This document shows, in pieces, positions 13,101 through 22,470 of a stretch of 64,000 nt of DNA. The translations under genes and the position numbers were made by a program. Under the pieces are notes generated by a model. It ran no database searches. It was not told the DNA's origin and saw only the letters and a program-made list of their open reading frames with translations. This DNA comes from Theropithecus gelada (lineage: Eukaryota; Chordata; Mammalia; Primates; Cercopithecidae). The stretch is taken from assembly GCF_003255815.1 (NCBI RefSeq), contig NC_037674.1:699719-763718 (forward strand). The letters run 5' to 3'. Position 1 is the first letter of the stretch. Each line of letters starts with the position of its first letter.

Positions 13101-14000
13101 TGCTATAAATTTCCCTCTACACACTGCTTTAAATGTGTCCCAGAGATTCTGGTATGTTGTATCTTTGTTCTCATTGGTTTCAAAGAACATCTTTATTTCT
13201 GCCTTCATTTTGTTATGTACCTAGTAGTCATTCAGGAGCAGGTTCAGTTCCCATGTAGTTGAGCGGTTTTGATTGAGTTTCTTAGTCCTGAGTTCTAGTT
13301 TGATTGCACTGTGGTCTGAGAGACAGTTTGTTATAATTTCTGTTCTTGTACATTTGCTGAGGAGTGCTTTACTTCCAATTATGTGGTCAATTTTGGAATA
13401 AGTGCGATGTGGTGCTGAGAAGAATGTATATTCTGTTGATTTGAGGTGGAGAGTTCTATAGATGTCTATTAGGTCTGCTTGCTGCAGAGATGAGTTCAAT
13501 TCCTGGATATCCTTGTTAACTTTCTGTCTCGTTGATCTGTCTAATGTTGACAGTGGAGTGTTGAAGTCTCCCATTATTATTGTATGGGAGTCTAAGTCTC
13601 TTTGTAAGTCTCTAAGGACTTGCTTTATGAATCTGGGTTCTCCTGTATTGGGTGCATATATATTTAGGATAGTTAGCTCTTCCTGTTGAATTGATCCTTT
13701 TACCATTATGTAATGGCCTTCTTTGTCTCTTTTGATCTTTGATGGTTTAAAGTCTGTTTTATCAGAGACTAGTATTGCAACCCCCGCTTTTTTTTGTTCT
13801 CCATTTGCTTGGTAAATCTTCCTCCATCCCTTTATTTTGAGCCTATGTATGTCTCTGCGTGTGAGATGGGTCTCCTGAATACAGCAGACTGATGGGTCTT
13901 GACTCTTTATCCAGTTTGCCAGTCTGTGTCTTTTAATTGGAGCATTTAGTACATTTACATTTAAGGTTAATATTGTTATGTGTGAACTTGATCCTGCCAT
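10173..14000 (-). pseudogene. L1 ORF2 (endonuclease/reverse transcriptase), disabled
   Basis: The ORF2 reading spans 3,828 bases from its ATG at 14000 to the TGA at 10173-10175, the nominal 1,275-codon length. The N-terminal endonuclease is open for 259 codons, with LTLNVN, IQETHLTRRD, GDFNTPLS and LSDHSAIKLE motifs in order. A Trp codon then becomes TAG at 13221-13223. The frame continues through the RT palm (GPDGFTAEFYQ, IILIPKPG) to about 11970, where a lost base plus an 8-bp direct duplication (aggcaatc twice) shifts the frame. The FADD-box segment (SLFADDMIVYL, about 11900) therefore lies in another frame. A short ACAA-type tract near 10800 shifts it back, and a second Trp codon becomes TGA just before 10343. 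Two stops and two compensating frameshifts make it non-functional. Confidence 0.93.
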
Positions 14001-14063
14001 TATGATATTAACTGGTTATTTTGCTCGTTAGTTGATGCAGTTTCTTCCTAGCCTAAATGGTCT

Positions 14064-15080
14064 TTACATTTTGGCATGTTTTTGCAATGGCTGGTACCGG
14101 TTGTTCCTTTCCATGTTTAGTGCTTCCTTCAGGGACTCTTGTAAGGCAGGCCTAGTGGTGACAAAATCTCTAAGCATTTGCTTATCTGTAAAGGATTTTA
14201 TTTCTCCTTCACTTATGAAACTTAGTTTGGCTGGATATGAAATTCTGGGTTTAAAATTCTTTTCTTTAAGAATGTTGAATATTGGCCCCCACTCTCTTCT
14301 GGCTTGTAGAGTTTCTGCCGAGAGCTCTGCTGTTAGTCTGATGGGCTTCCCTTTGTGGGTAACCCGACCTTTCTCTCTGGCTGCCCTTAAGATTTTTTCC
14401 TTCATTTCAACTTTGGTGAATCTGGCAATTATGTGTCTTGGAGTTGCTCTTCTCGAGGAGTATCCTTGTGGCGTTCTCTGTATTTCCTGGATTTGAATGT
14501 TGGCCTGCCTTACTAGGTTGGGGAAGTTCTCCTGGATGATATCCTGAAGAGTGTTTTCCAACTTGGTTCCATTTTCCCCCTGACTTTCAGGCACCCCAAT
14601 CAGACGTAGATTTGGTCTTTTTACATAATCCCATACTTCTTGCAGGCTTTGTTCATTTCTTTTTCTTCTTTTTTCTTTTGGTTTCTCTTCTCGCTTCATT
14701 TCGTTCATTTGATCCTCAATCACTGATACTCTTTCTTCCAGTTGATCGAGTCGGTTACTGAAGCTTGTGCATTTGTCACGTATTTCTCGTGTCATGGTTT
14801 TCATCTCTTTCATTTCGTTTATGACCTTCTCTGCATTAATTACTCTAGCCATCAATTCTTCCACTTTTTTTTCAAGATTTTTAGTTTCTTTGTACTGGGT
14901 ACGTAATTCCTCCTTTAGCTCTGAGAAGTTTGATGGACTGAAGCCTTCTTCTCTCATCCTGTCAAAGTCATTCTCCGTCAAGCTTTGATCCATTGCTGGC
15001 GATGAGCTGCGCTCCTTTGCCGGGGGAGATGCGCTCTTATTTTTTGAATTTCCAGCTTTTCTGCCCTGCTTTTTCCCCAT
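14064..15080 (-). CDS. L1 ORF1 protein, intact (338 aa)
   Basis: Open reading frame of 338 codons, the standard length for primate L1 ORF1p, a trimeric RNA-binding chaperone that coats L1 RNA in the cytoplasm. The N terminus is MGKKQGRKAGNSKNKSASPP, basic and serine-rich. Residues about 50-150 show heptad-type Leu/Ile/Met spacing with charged positions (coiled coil). Residues about 157-250 hold the RRM, with VWDYVKRPNLRLIGVPESQG and later FTKVEMKEKILRAAREKG. The C-terminal domain includes AELSAETLQARREWGPIFN and YPAKLSFISEGEIKSFTD, and the protein ends in LQKHAKM. The start ATG follows a 5'UTR of normal character, and the stop is 63 bp from the ORF2 start, as in human L1. No disabling change is visible. 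Any expression would depend on the L1 5'UTR promoter, which is normally silenced. Confidence 0.95.
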   Translation of the reverse strand: MGKKQGRKAGNSKNKSASPPAKERSSSPAMDQSLTENDFDRMREEGFSPSNFSELKEELRTQYKETKNLEKKVEELMARVINAEKVINEMKEMKTMTREIRDKCTSFSNRLDQLEERVSVIEDQMNEMKREEKPKEKRRKRNEQSLQEVWDYVKRPNLRLIGVPESQGENGTKLENTLQDIIQENFPNLVRQANIQIQEIQRTPQGYSSRRATPRHIIARFTKVEMKEKILRAAREKGRVTHKGKPIRLTAELSAETLQARREWGPIFNILKEKNFKPRISYPAKLSFISEGEIKSFTDKQMLRDFVTTRPALQESLKEALNMERNNRYQPLQKHAKM

Positions 15081-16110
15081 CTTTGTGGTTTTATCTGCCT
15101 CTGGTCTTTGATGATGATGGTGACGTAGTGATGGGGTTTTGGTGTAGGTGTCCTTCCTGTTTGATAGTTTTCCTTCTAACAGTCAGGGCCCTCAGCTGTA
15201 GGTCTGTTGGAGATTGCTTGAGGTCCACTCCAGACCCTGTTTGCCTGGGTGTCAGCAGCAGAGGCTGCAGAAGATAGAATATTGCTGAACAGCGAGTGTA
15301 CCTGTGATTCTTGCTTTGGAGGCTTCCTCTCAGGGGTCTACTCCACCCTGTGAGGTGTGGGGTGTCAGACTGCCCCTAGTGGGGGATGTCTCCCAGTTAG
15401 GCTACTCAGGGGTCAGGGACCCACTTGAGCAGGCAGTCTGTCCCTTCTCAGATCTCAACCTCCGTGTTGGGAGATCCACTGCTCTCTTCAAAGCTGTCAG
15501 ACAGAGTCGTTTGCATCTGCAGAGGTTTCTGCTGCTTTCGTTGTTGTTTACTGTGCCCTGTCCCCAGAGGTGGAGTCTACAGAGACAGGCAGGTTTCCTT
15601 GAGCTGCTGTGAGCTCCACCCAGTTCGAACTTCCCAGCGGCTTTGTTTACCTACTTAAGCCTCAGCAATGGCGGGCGCCCCTCCCCCAGCCTCGCTGCTG
15701 CCTTGCCGCGAGATCGCAGACTGCTGTGCTAGCAATGAGGGAGGCTCTGTGGGTGTGGGACCCTCCCGGCCAGGTGTGGGATATAATCTCCTGGTGTGCC
15801 TGTTTGCTTAAAGCGCAGTATTGGGGTGGGAGTTACCCGATTTTCCAGGTGTTGTGTGTCTCAGTTCCCCTGGCTAGGAAAAGGGATTCCCTTTCCCCTG
15901 GCGCTTCCCAGGTGAGGCGATGCCTCGCCCTGCTTCAGCTCTCACTGGTCGGGCTGCAGCAGCTGACCAGCACAGATTGTCCGGCACTCCCTAGTGAGAT
16001 GAACCCAGTACCTCAGTTGAAAATGCAGAAATCACTGGTCTTCTGTGTGGCTCGTGCTGGGAGTTGGAGACTGGAGCTGTTCCTATTCGGCCATCTTGCT
16101 CCGCCCCTCC
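15081..16110 (-). promoter_or_regulatory. L1 5'UTR with internal promoter and antisense promoter
   Basis: About 1,030 bp of L1 5'UTR. The YY1-type site AAGATGGC (16090-16097, read on the minus strand) sits near the L1 start. A segment at about 15211-15348 is present here but absent from the youngest ape L1s as I recall them, which fits the longer 5'UTR. Antisense promoter activity known for this region of L1 would transcribe rightward on the + strand, the same direction as OCA2. Activity in this copy is inference. Confidence 0.75.
15668..15811 (+). CDS. L1 ORF0-like reading frame (47 aa)
   Basis: On the strand opposite the L1, inside its 5'UTR, an ATG at 15668 opens a frame beginning MAGAPPPASLLPCREIADCC and ending LLVCLFA before TAA at 15809-15811. 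This closely resembles the start of the primate L1 ORF0 product, a short peptide encoded antisense within the L1 5'UTR and expressed from the antisense promoter. Here the stop comes early, giving 47 residues against roughly 70 in human L1 as I recall. A candidate splice donor, ccag|gtgtgg, lies inside the frame at 15774/15775 and a second, ccag|gtgttg, at about 15850. Both correspond to donors used by human ORF0 fusion transcripts. Whether it is expressed cannot be seen from sequence. Confidence 0.7.
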   Translation: MAGAPPPASLLPCREIADCCASNEGGSVGVGPSRPGVGYNLLVCLFA

Positions 16111-18195
16111 CATAATACCAATTCTATACAAAGCTTTACAGTAAATTGAAGAGGACAGAATATTTCCCAATTAATTCTATGAGGCCCTGATATGTAAACT
16201 AGACAAAACCAGTATGAGAAAAGGCAACGAGAGATAAATATTTCTTGTGAACATAGATTTAATATTTTAAAAATTAGTAAATCCAATTTAACAGTATATA
16301 CATAGGTAATACATCTTAGCCAAGTAGAATTTATCCAGGAATGGAAGATTCTTACGATATTTGAAATATTAATCAATGTAATTTACTATGCTAACAAACT
16401 AAGTGAGAAAACCATGTGATCATCTCAATAAATGCAGAAAAAACATTTGGCAAAATCCGGTATCTATTACTGATAAAATCTCTCAAGAAACTAGGGATAA
16501 AAGAGAAATTCTTCAACCCAATAAAGAATATCTGAGAATCTGTAGCTAGCATCACACTTCACTGAGAATAACTGAATGATTTCCCTCTAAGATTAGAAAC
16601 AAGACAAGGATGTCTGTTCTCACTATTTTTATTCAACATTTTATTGGAGGCTGTAGCTCATGTGATAATGCAAGAAAAGAAATACAAAGCATCAATATTG
16701 GTAAGGAAGAATTAAAAGTCTTTATTTGCAGAAGACACAATCGTCCATGTAGAAGATTTAATGCAGTCCACAAAAGAGCTCCTACAAATAATAAATAAAT
16801 TTGACAAGGTTGCAGGATACAGAGTCCATATACAAAAATTAATGGTTTTCCATATTTAGCAATAAATAACTGAAAATTAAAATTAAAATTTCATTGACAG
16901 TAGCACAAAACATATACTGTATTTGGTATTGCATATGACCAAACAGATGCAAGGTCTATATACTGAAAACTACAAAACTGCAGAGTAATTAAAGAAGATC
17001 TAAATAAATTAAGAGGTACACCTTGTTTATGGGCTGGAAAACTCAATATTGTTAAGCTATCAATTATTTCCAAATTGATCTATAAATTCAAGCAATCCCC
17101 ATCAAAACCATAGCAGGTTTTTTCTTTGGGTAGAAACCGACAAGCTGATTCTAAAATTGATATAGAAATTCAAAGTATCCAGAATGACAAAAAAAGAAAA
17201 ACAAACTGAAAGGGCTAGTAAATCCTGACACCAAGATGTATTATAAAGTCTCAGTAACCAGCACAGTGGTTTTGGCATCAAGACAGACAGACAGATAAAT
17301 AGAATAAAGTAGGGAGTGTAGATACAGACCCACACATAAGTGAACTACTGATTTTTGACCAAGGTGCAAAGCCAAGTCAGCAGAGACAAGATAGTGTTTT
17401 CCACAAATTGTCCTGGAACAAATGGATATTCACATGCAGGAAAATGAACTTCAGTCCACACCTCCCACTATATCCACAAATTATCTCAAACTGGATCATA
17501 GATGTAAGTGTAAAACCTAAAACCTTAATTTCTAGTGGAAAACCTAAGTTGTAGTAGAATAGGTAGAAAAATAGTTGAAGTGAAGATGTGGCTACTGTAC
17601 TTCATTAGACTCTTTGTAGAACTTGGCTGTCAACTTGGCTGTTTTTCTCTTCTTTTTATGACAACATTTAATGAATGCTGCAACAGTTTAACTCTCCTGA
17701 CTAGTATCGCATTAGTGTTAATGTAAAATCCTAGGCATGGTGTATTTCTTACACACAACCCGAATTAACTCTGCGCCATTTTTAGCCTGCCTTTGCAGTC
17801 CTAGATTGAAATATTCTGAACTAAACGATACGAAGTGACCCAAGACAGACACTGGCTGTGTTTCTACCAAGCCATGTAGAAAACGGAGGGCAAAGAACAG
17901 TCTGTCAGACCACTGCTACAATCCTCCATGGCATGCTGACAAGCTGTTTTAAGATATCCAGAATTTAAATATGATGGTAGGAGAGAAAGGTGAGGTTTTG
18001 CAGAAATACTCAGAGGGTCCTGGAAGTGAGGTACCCGCTATGGTCTTGCTGAGGCTCAGCCCAGGCTTGTCATACAATTTTCTGCCAAAGTGACATTCTC
18101 TACGGAGATGGCCTTAGGACTGTCCTTGTTTTACTGAAGATGGCATTCCTTGTCTTCTACATAATGACTTTCCCTGAATTTGGGAATTAAACCGT

Positions 18196-18476
18196 AATGG
18201 AGTCTCGCTCTGTTGCCCTGGCTGGAGTGCAGTGGCGTGATCTTGGCTCACTGCAACCTCTGCCTCCTGGGTTCAAGCGATTCTGCTGCCTCAGCTTCCT
18301 GAGTAGCTGGGATTACAGGTGCCCGCCAGCACACCTGGCTAATTTTTATATTTTTAGTAGAGACAGGGTTTCACTGTGTTGCCCAAGCTGGTCTTGAACT
18401 CCTGACCTCAGGTGATCCGTCTGCCTCGGCCTCCCAAAGTGCTGAGATTACAGGTGTGAGCTGCCATGCCCGGCCT
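18196..18476 (-). mobile_element. Alu without a T tract
   Basis: Reverse-oriented dimeric Alu from ggagtctcgctctgttgccc to ccatgcccggcc. The tail has decayed and is not visible as a T run. Confidence 0.9.
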
Positions 18477-18754
18477 TGATTTTAATTTATTTCACAGTGG
18501 TTTGGAGATACGGAAACACTTCTCTGTACGGAGACACAGATGCGCTCGTAGTTTCAGGGACAGTGTCTTCAGCTGAGATAAATTTGTAAAGCCTCGTTAT
18601 CAATAGTGACGCACAGTCATACATTTGCATCACGCGATGTGCATATTTATTTTGCATTGTTTGGTTTTTCATCAAGGAACTCAAATAGGAAGAAAACAGA
18701 CTGTGAAATAAAACTTAGGTTTGAAATTAATTTTAAAATTATTCATGAAGAGGA

Positions 18755-21112
18755 AGTCCTACAGTAATCAGGCAAGATAAAGAAATAAAGACTACCCCAA
18801 TTGGAAAAGAGGAAGTCAAACTATGTCTGTTTGCCACTGATAGGATCTTATACCTAGAAAACTCTAGACTCCTCCAAGACTCCTAGATTTGATAAATGAA
18901 TTCAGTAAAGTCTCAGGTTACAAAATCAAGGTACACAAATCAGTAGCACTGCTATACACTAACAGTGACCAAGCCAAGAATCAAATCAAGAACTCAATCC
19001 CTTTCACAATAGCTACCAAAAAACAAAATACCTAGGGATATACTTAACCAGGGAGTTGAAAGATGTCTAAAAGGAGAACTACAAAATACTACTGAAAGAA
19101 ATCATAGATGACGCAAACAAGTGGAAACGTGCTCATAGATTGGAAGAATCAGTATCACAAAAATGACCATATTGCCCAAAGTAACTTACAGAATCAATGC
19201 AATTCCTATCAAAATACCAATATCATTTTTCACGGAATTAGAAAAACCAATCTTGAAATTCATATGGAACCAAAAAAGAGCCTGAATAGCCAAAGCAATC
19301 CTAAACAAAAATAACAAATCTAGAGGCATCACATCACTCAACTTCAAATTATACTAAAAGGCTATAGTAACCAAAACAGCATGGTACTGGTATAAAAGTA
19401 GACACACAGAGCAGTGGAACAGAATTGAGAACGCAGACATAAAGCCAAATACTTACAACCAACTGATCTTCAACAAAGTATACAAAAACATAAACTGGGT
19501 AAAGGACACTCTATTCAATAAATGATGCTGGGAAACTGGCTAGCCACATGTAGAAAAATGAAACTGGATCCCCATATCTCACGATATACAAAATAACTCA
19601 AGATGAATTAAAGACTTAAATCTAAGACTTGAAACCATAAAAATTCTAGAAGAAAACCTATGAAAAACTCCTCTGGACATTGACCTAGGCAAAGAATTTA
19701 GGACAAAGACGCCAAAAACAAATGCTGCAGAAACAAAAATAAATGGGATCTAATTAAACTGAAAAGCTAATCAGGCCGGGCATGGTGGCTCGCACCTGTA
19801 ATCCCAGCACTTTGGGAGGCCAAGGTGGGAGGATCACTTGAGGTCAGGAGTTAGAGACCAGCCTGGCCAACATGGTGAAATCCTATCTGTACTAAAAATA
19901 AAAAAAATTAGCTGGGCGTGGTGGTGCATGCCTGTAATCCCAGCTACTCGGGAGGCTGAGGCAGGAGAATCACTTGAACCAGGGAGGCAGAGGTTGCAGT
20001 GAGCCGAGGTCACACCACTGCACTCCAGCTTGGGTGACGAAGAGAGACTCTGTCTCAAAAAACAAACAACAAGAAGGAAATAACCATCAAAGTAAACAGA
20101 GAACCTACAGAAGGGGAGAAAATATTTGCAAACTATGAATCTGATAAAGGACTAATATCCAGAATCTACAAGAAACTCAAATTAGCAAGAAAAATAAACC
20201 AAATAATCTCAATAAAAAGTAGGCAAATGACATGAGTAGACATTTTTCAAAAGAAGATATGCAACTGGCCAAGAAACATATGAAAAAATGCTGAACATCA
20301 CTAATCATCAGGGAAATAAAAATTAAAAGAATGAGATATCATCTTACTACATTCAGAATGGCCATTATGGCCATTATTAAAAAGTCAAAAAACAATAGAT
20401 GTTGGCACAGATGTGGTAAAAAGGGAACGCTTATACACTGCTGGTTTGAATGTAAATTAATACGACCCCTAATGAAAATACTGTGGAGATTTCTCAATGA
20501 ACTAAAAGTGTATCTACCATTCAATCCAGCAATCCAGCCACGGGTATCTACCCAAAGGAAAAGAAGTCATTATATCAAAAAGACACCGGCACACTTAGGT
20601 TTATCACAGCACAGTTCACAACTGCAGATACATGGACTCAACCTAAATGCCCATCAATAGATAAGTGGATAAAGAAAATTTGAGATGTGTAGGTGTGTGT
20701 ATATATATATATATGCGTGTATACACACCCCCCACACGCCATAGAATACTGTTCAGCCATAAAAAAGAATGAAATAATTTCTTTTGCAGCAAATTGGATG
20801 GAACTGGAGGCCATTATTCTAAGCAAAGTAACTCAGAAATGGAAAAGCAAATACCACATGTTCTCACTTACAAGTGGGAGCTAAGGTGTGGGTATGCAAA
20901 GGCATACACTGGTAACGACAACATTGGAGACTAGGAAGAGCGGAGGTTGGGAGGGGGTGACGGATGAAAAACTACATATTATGTACCATGTCCACTACTC
21001 CGGTGATGGGCGCACTAAAATCCCAGACTTCACCAGTATACAATTTATCCATGTAACCGAAAACTACTTGTACCCCTAAAGCTAATGAAAAAAAATTAAC
21101 AAATAAATTGAA
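18755..21112 (+). mobile_element. 5'-truncated L1 (ORF2 C-terminal part and 3' end)
   Basis: Plus-strand L1 of about 2.05 kb plus an Alu inserted at 19774-20071. Landmarks include caatccctttcacaatagct, ccatattgcccaaagtaact, gcccatcaatagataagtgg, atggaactggaggccattat and ttctcacttacaagtgggag, ending in an A-rich tail. Reading frames are broken throughout. Confidence 0.85.
19774..20071 (+). mobile_element. Alu inside L1
   Basis: Full dimeric Alu beginning ggccgggcatggtggctcgc with an A-rich AACAAAC tail. It splits the L1 reading of the surrounding element. Confidence 0.92.
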
Positions 21113-21672
21113 TACTTATGTAGTTCGGAGGAATAATAAATCAGTACTAGAGTTTGGAACAGTAAAGAAGTCACATCTGAAAACTTGTCCACATTTTCTG
21201 AGTATTATGCATAAATGATGGGAAGTTGTGAGGAAAGTTCTTGCCACCTACCGTTGCTGCATCAGGCTCAGGTCTCCCAGGTCTCTTGGGATGACTCTCT
21301 GTTGGTGGAATTTCCAGCACGGTTTGGGTAGGTAGGGAGGACCTCCAGGATCCGCCACATGGACAACCACTTATTCCCCAGCCGCAAGCCTCCCTTGGGT
21401 AAGCATGAATTGTCCTGGCTGTAACATCCACGTGCACCAACCCACTGCACTTTCAGCTCCTAACAAGCTGACGGGATAAAGTTTTACTTTGCTGGTTACA
21501 TTTGCTCCTTTATGCCTGTTCTACAGAGACTCACCATGGTGAACAAAACTATTCAACTATCTTTAAAATGATGCCTGAAAAGTCTCTTGAGGGAAGCGTG
21601 CCCCTATGCTTCTGAGTGGCATCTTTCTAAGAAGACAGGTTTCCCTTCATGCCCCACGTTGTGCACTTGGAT

Positions 21673-22470
21673 GCTTTTTATACTTTTCCCACCATACCGT
21701 GCGCTGGGCTTGCTGGGACGTTCTTCCCGTTTTCCCACCATACCGTGTGTGCTGGGGTGTTCTTCATGCTTTCTCACAGTGCTGTGTGTGCTGGGGCATG
21801 CTTCACGTTTTCCCATCATGCCTTGCATGCTGGGACGTTCTTTCCGTTTTCTCACCATGCTGGGCATGCTGGGGCGTTCTTCAGGCTTTCCTGTCATATT
21901 GTGCGTGCTGGGACGTTATAATTATGTTTTCCCACCATGCCGTGCGTGCTGGGGCATTTTTCACGTTTTCCAACCATGCCATGCTTGCTGGGGAGTTCTT
22001 CAGGCTTTCCCTGCCTTACTGTGCGTGCTGGGACGTTCTTTACGTTTTCCCATCATGCCGTGCATGCTGCCACGTTTTTCCTGTTTTCTCACCATCCTGT
22101 GTGTGCCGGGGCGTTTTTCACGTTTTCCCACCATGCTGTGCGGGCTGGGGTGTTCTTCAGGCTTTTCCTGCCATACTGTGCGTACTGGGACGTTCTTTAT
22201 GTTTTCCCAACATTCTGTGTGTGCTGGGATGTTTTTCACGTTTTCCCACCATGCTGTGCGGGCTGGGGTGTTCTTCCGGCTTTCTCTGCCATACTGTGCA
22301 TGCTGGGACATTCTTTATGTTTTCCCATCATGCTGTGCGTGCTGGGACATTCTTTTCATTTTCCCACTATGCTGTGTGTGCTGGAAGGTTCTTCATATTT
22401 TCCCACCATGCCATGCATGCTGGGGCATTTTTCATGTGTTCCTGCCATGTTGCATGTGCTGTGAAGTTCT
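21673..22470 (+). repeat. 39-bp minisatellite, about 20 copies
   Basis: The word gctggg (or a one-base variant) recurs at 21712, 21751, 21790, 21829, 21868, 21907, 21948, 21987, 22027, 22066, 22105, 22144, 22184, 22223, 22262, 22302, 22341, 22380, 22419 and 22458, which is a 39-bp period with occasional 40-41-bp units. Each unit has a gctgggrcgttctt block and a cgttttcccaccatgc block. A variant with tcttcaggctttcctgccat recurs at about 21868, 21987, 22144 and 22262, giving a higher-order step of three or four units. Because 39 is divisible by three, long frames stay open across the array; they are not genes. Confidence 0.95.

Larger units (their letters stand above)
9940..16110 (-). mobile_element. 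Full-length L1 retrotransposon
   Basis: A complete L1 of 6,171 bp with perfect 15-bp flanking duplications cataataccaattct at 9925-9939 and 16111-16125. On the minus strand it runs from a 5' end starting ggaggggcggagcaagatgg at 16110, through a ~1,030-bp 5'UTR, ORF1 (15080-14064), a 63-bp spacer and ORF2 (14000-10173), to a 3'UTR and A-rich tail at 9940. It lies antisense to OCA2 inside intron 14 and inside an older L1. ORF1 is open, while ORF2 carries two stop codons and two indels, so this copy cannot supply its own reverse transcriptase. The intact ORF1, full length and preserved duplication indicate a fairly recent insertion. Confidence 0.97.
4790..17530 (+). mobile_element. Old L1 (L1M-type), heavily interrupted
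   Basis: Scattered but collinear matches to an ancient plus-strand L1 run through the block. They comprise 5'UTR/ORF1-like sequence before about 6600, ORF2 start-like sequence around 7150-8720, endonuclease/RT-region sequence at 9345-9720, and RT/C-terminal-like sequence at 16126-17530 (for example atgcagaaaaaacatttggc). No reading frame survives. Later insertions break it: short Alu 5352-5462, Alu 6783-7078, Alu 7800-8081, MaLR-type LTR 8735-9120, hAT fragment 9155-9345 and full-length L1 9940-16110. The outer limits are approximate. Collinearity on both sides of the young L1 is the main support for treating it as one element. Confidence 0.6.

Noticed and set aside
10772..13208. Long minus-strand frames that look like a reverse transcriptase gene
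   Set aside because: They are pieces of the L1 ORF2, separated by stops and frameshifts. They are annotated as one pseudogene and not as separate genes.
21673..22470. Possible CRISPR-like array (regular repeats)
   Set aside because: The units are contiguous with no unique spacers, and the genome is vertebrate. It is a minisatellite.
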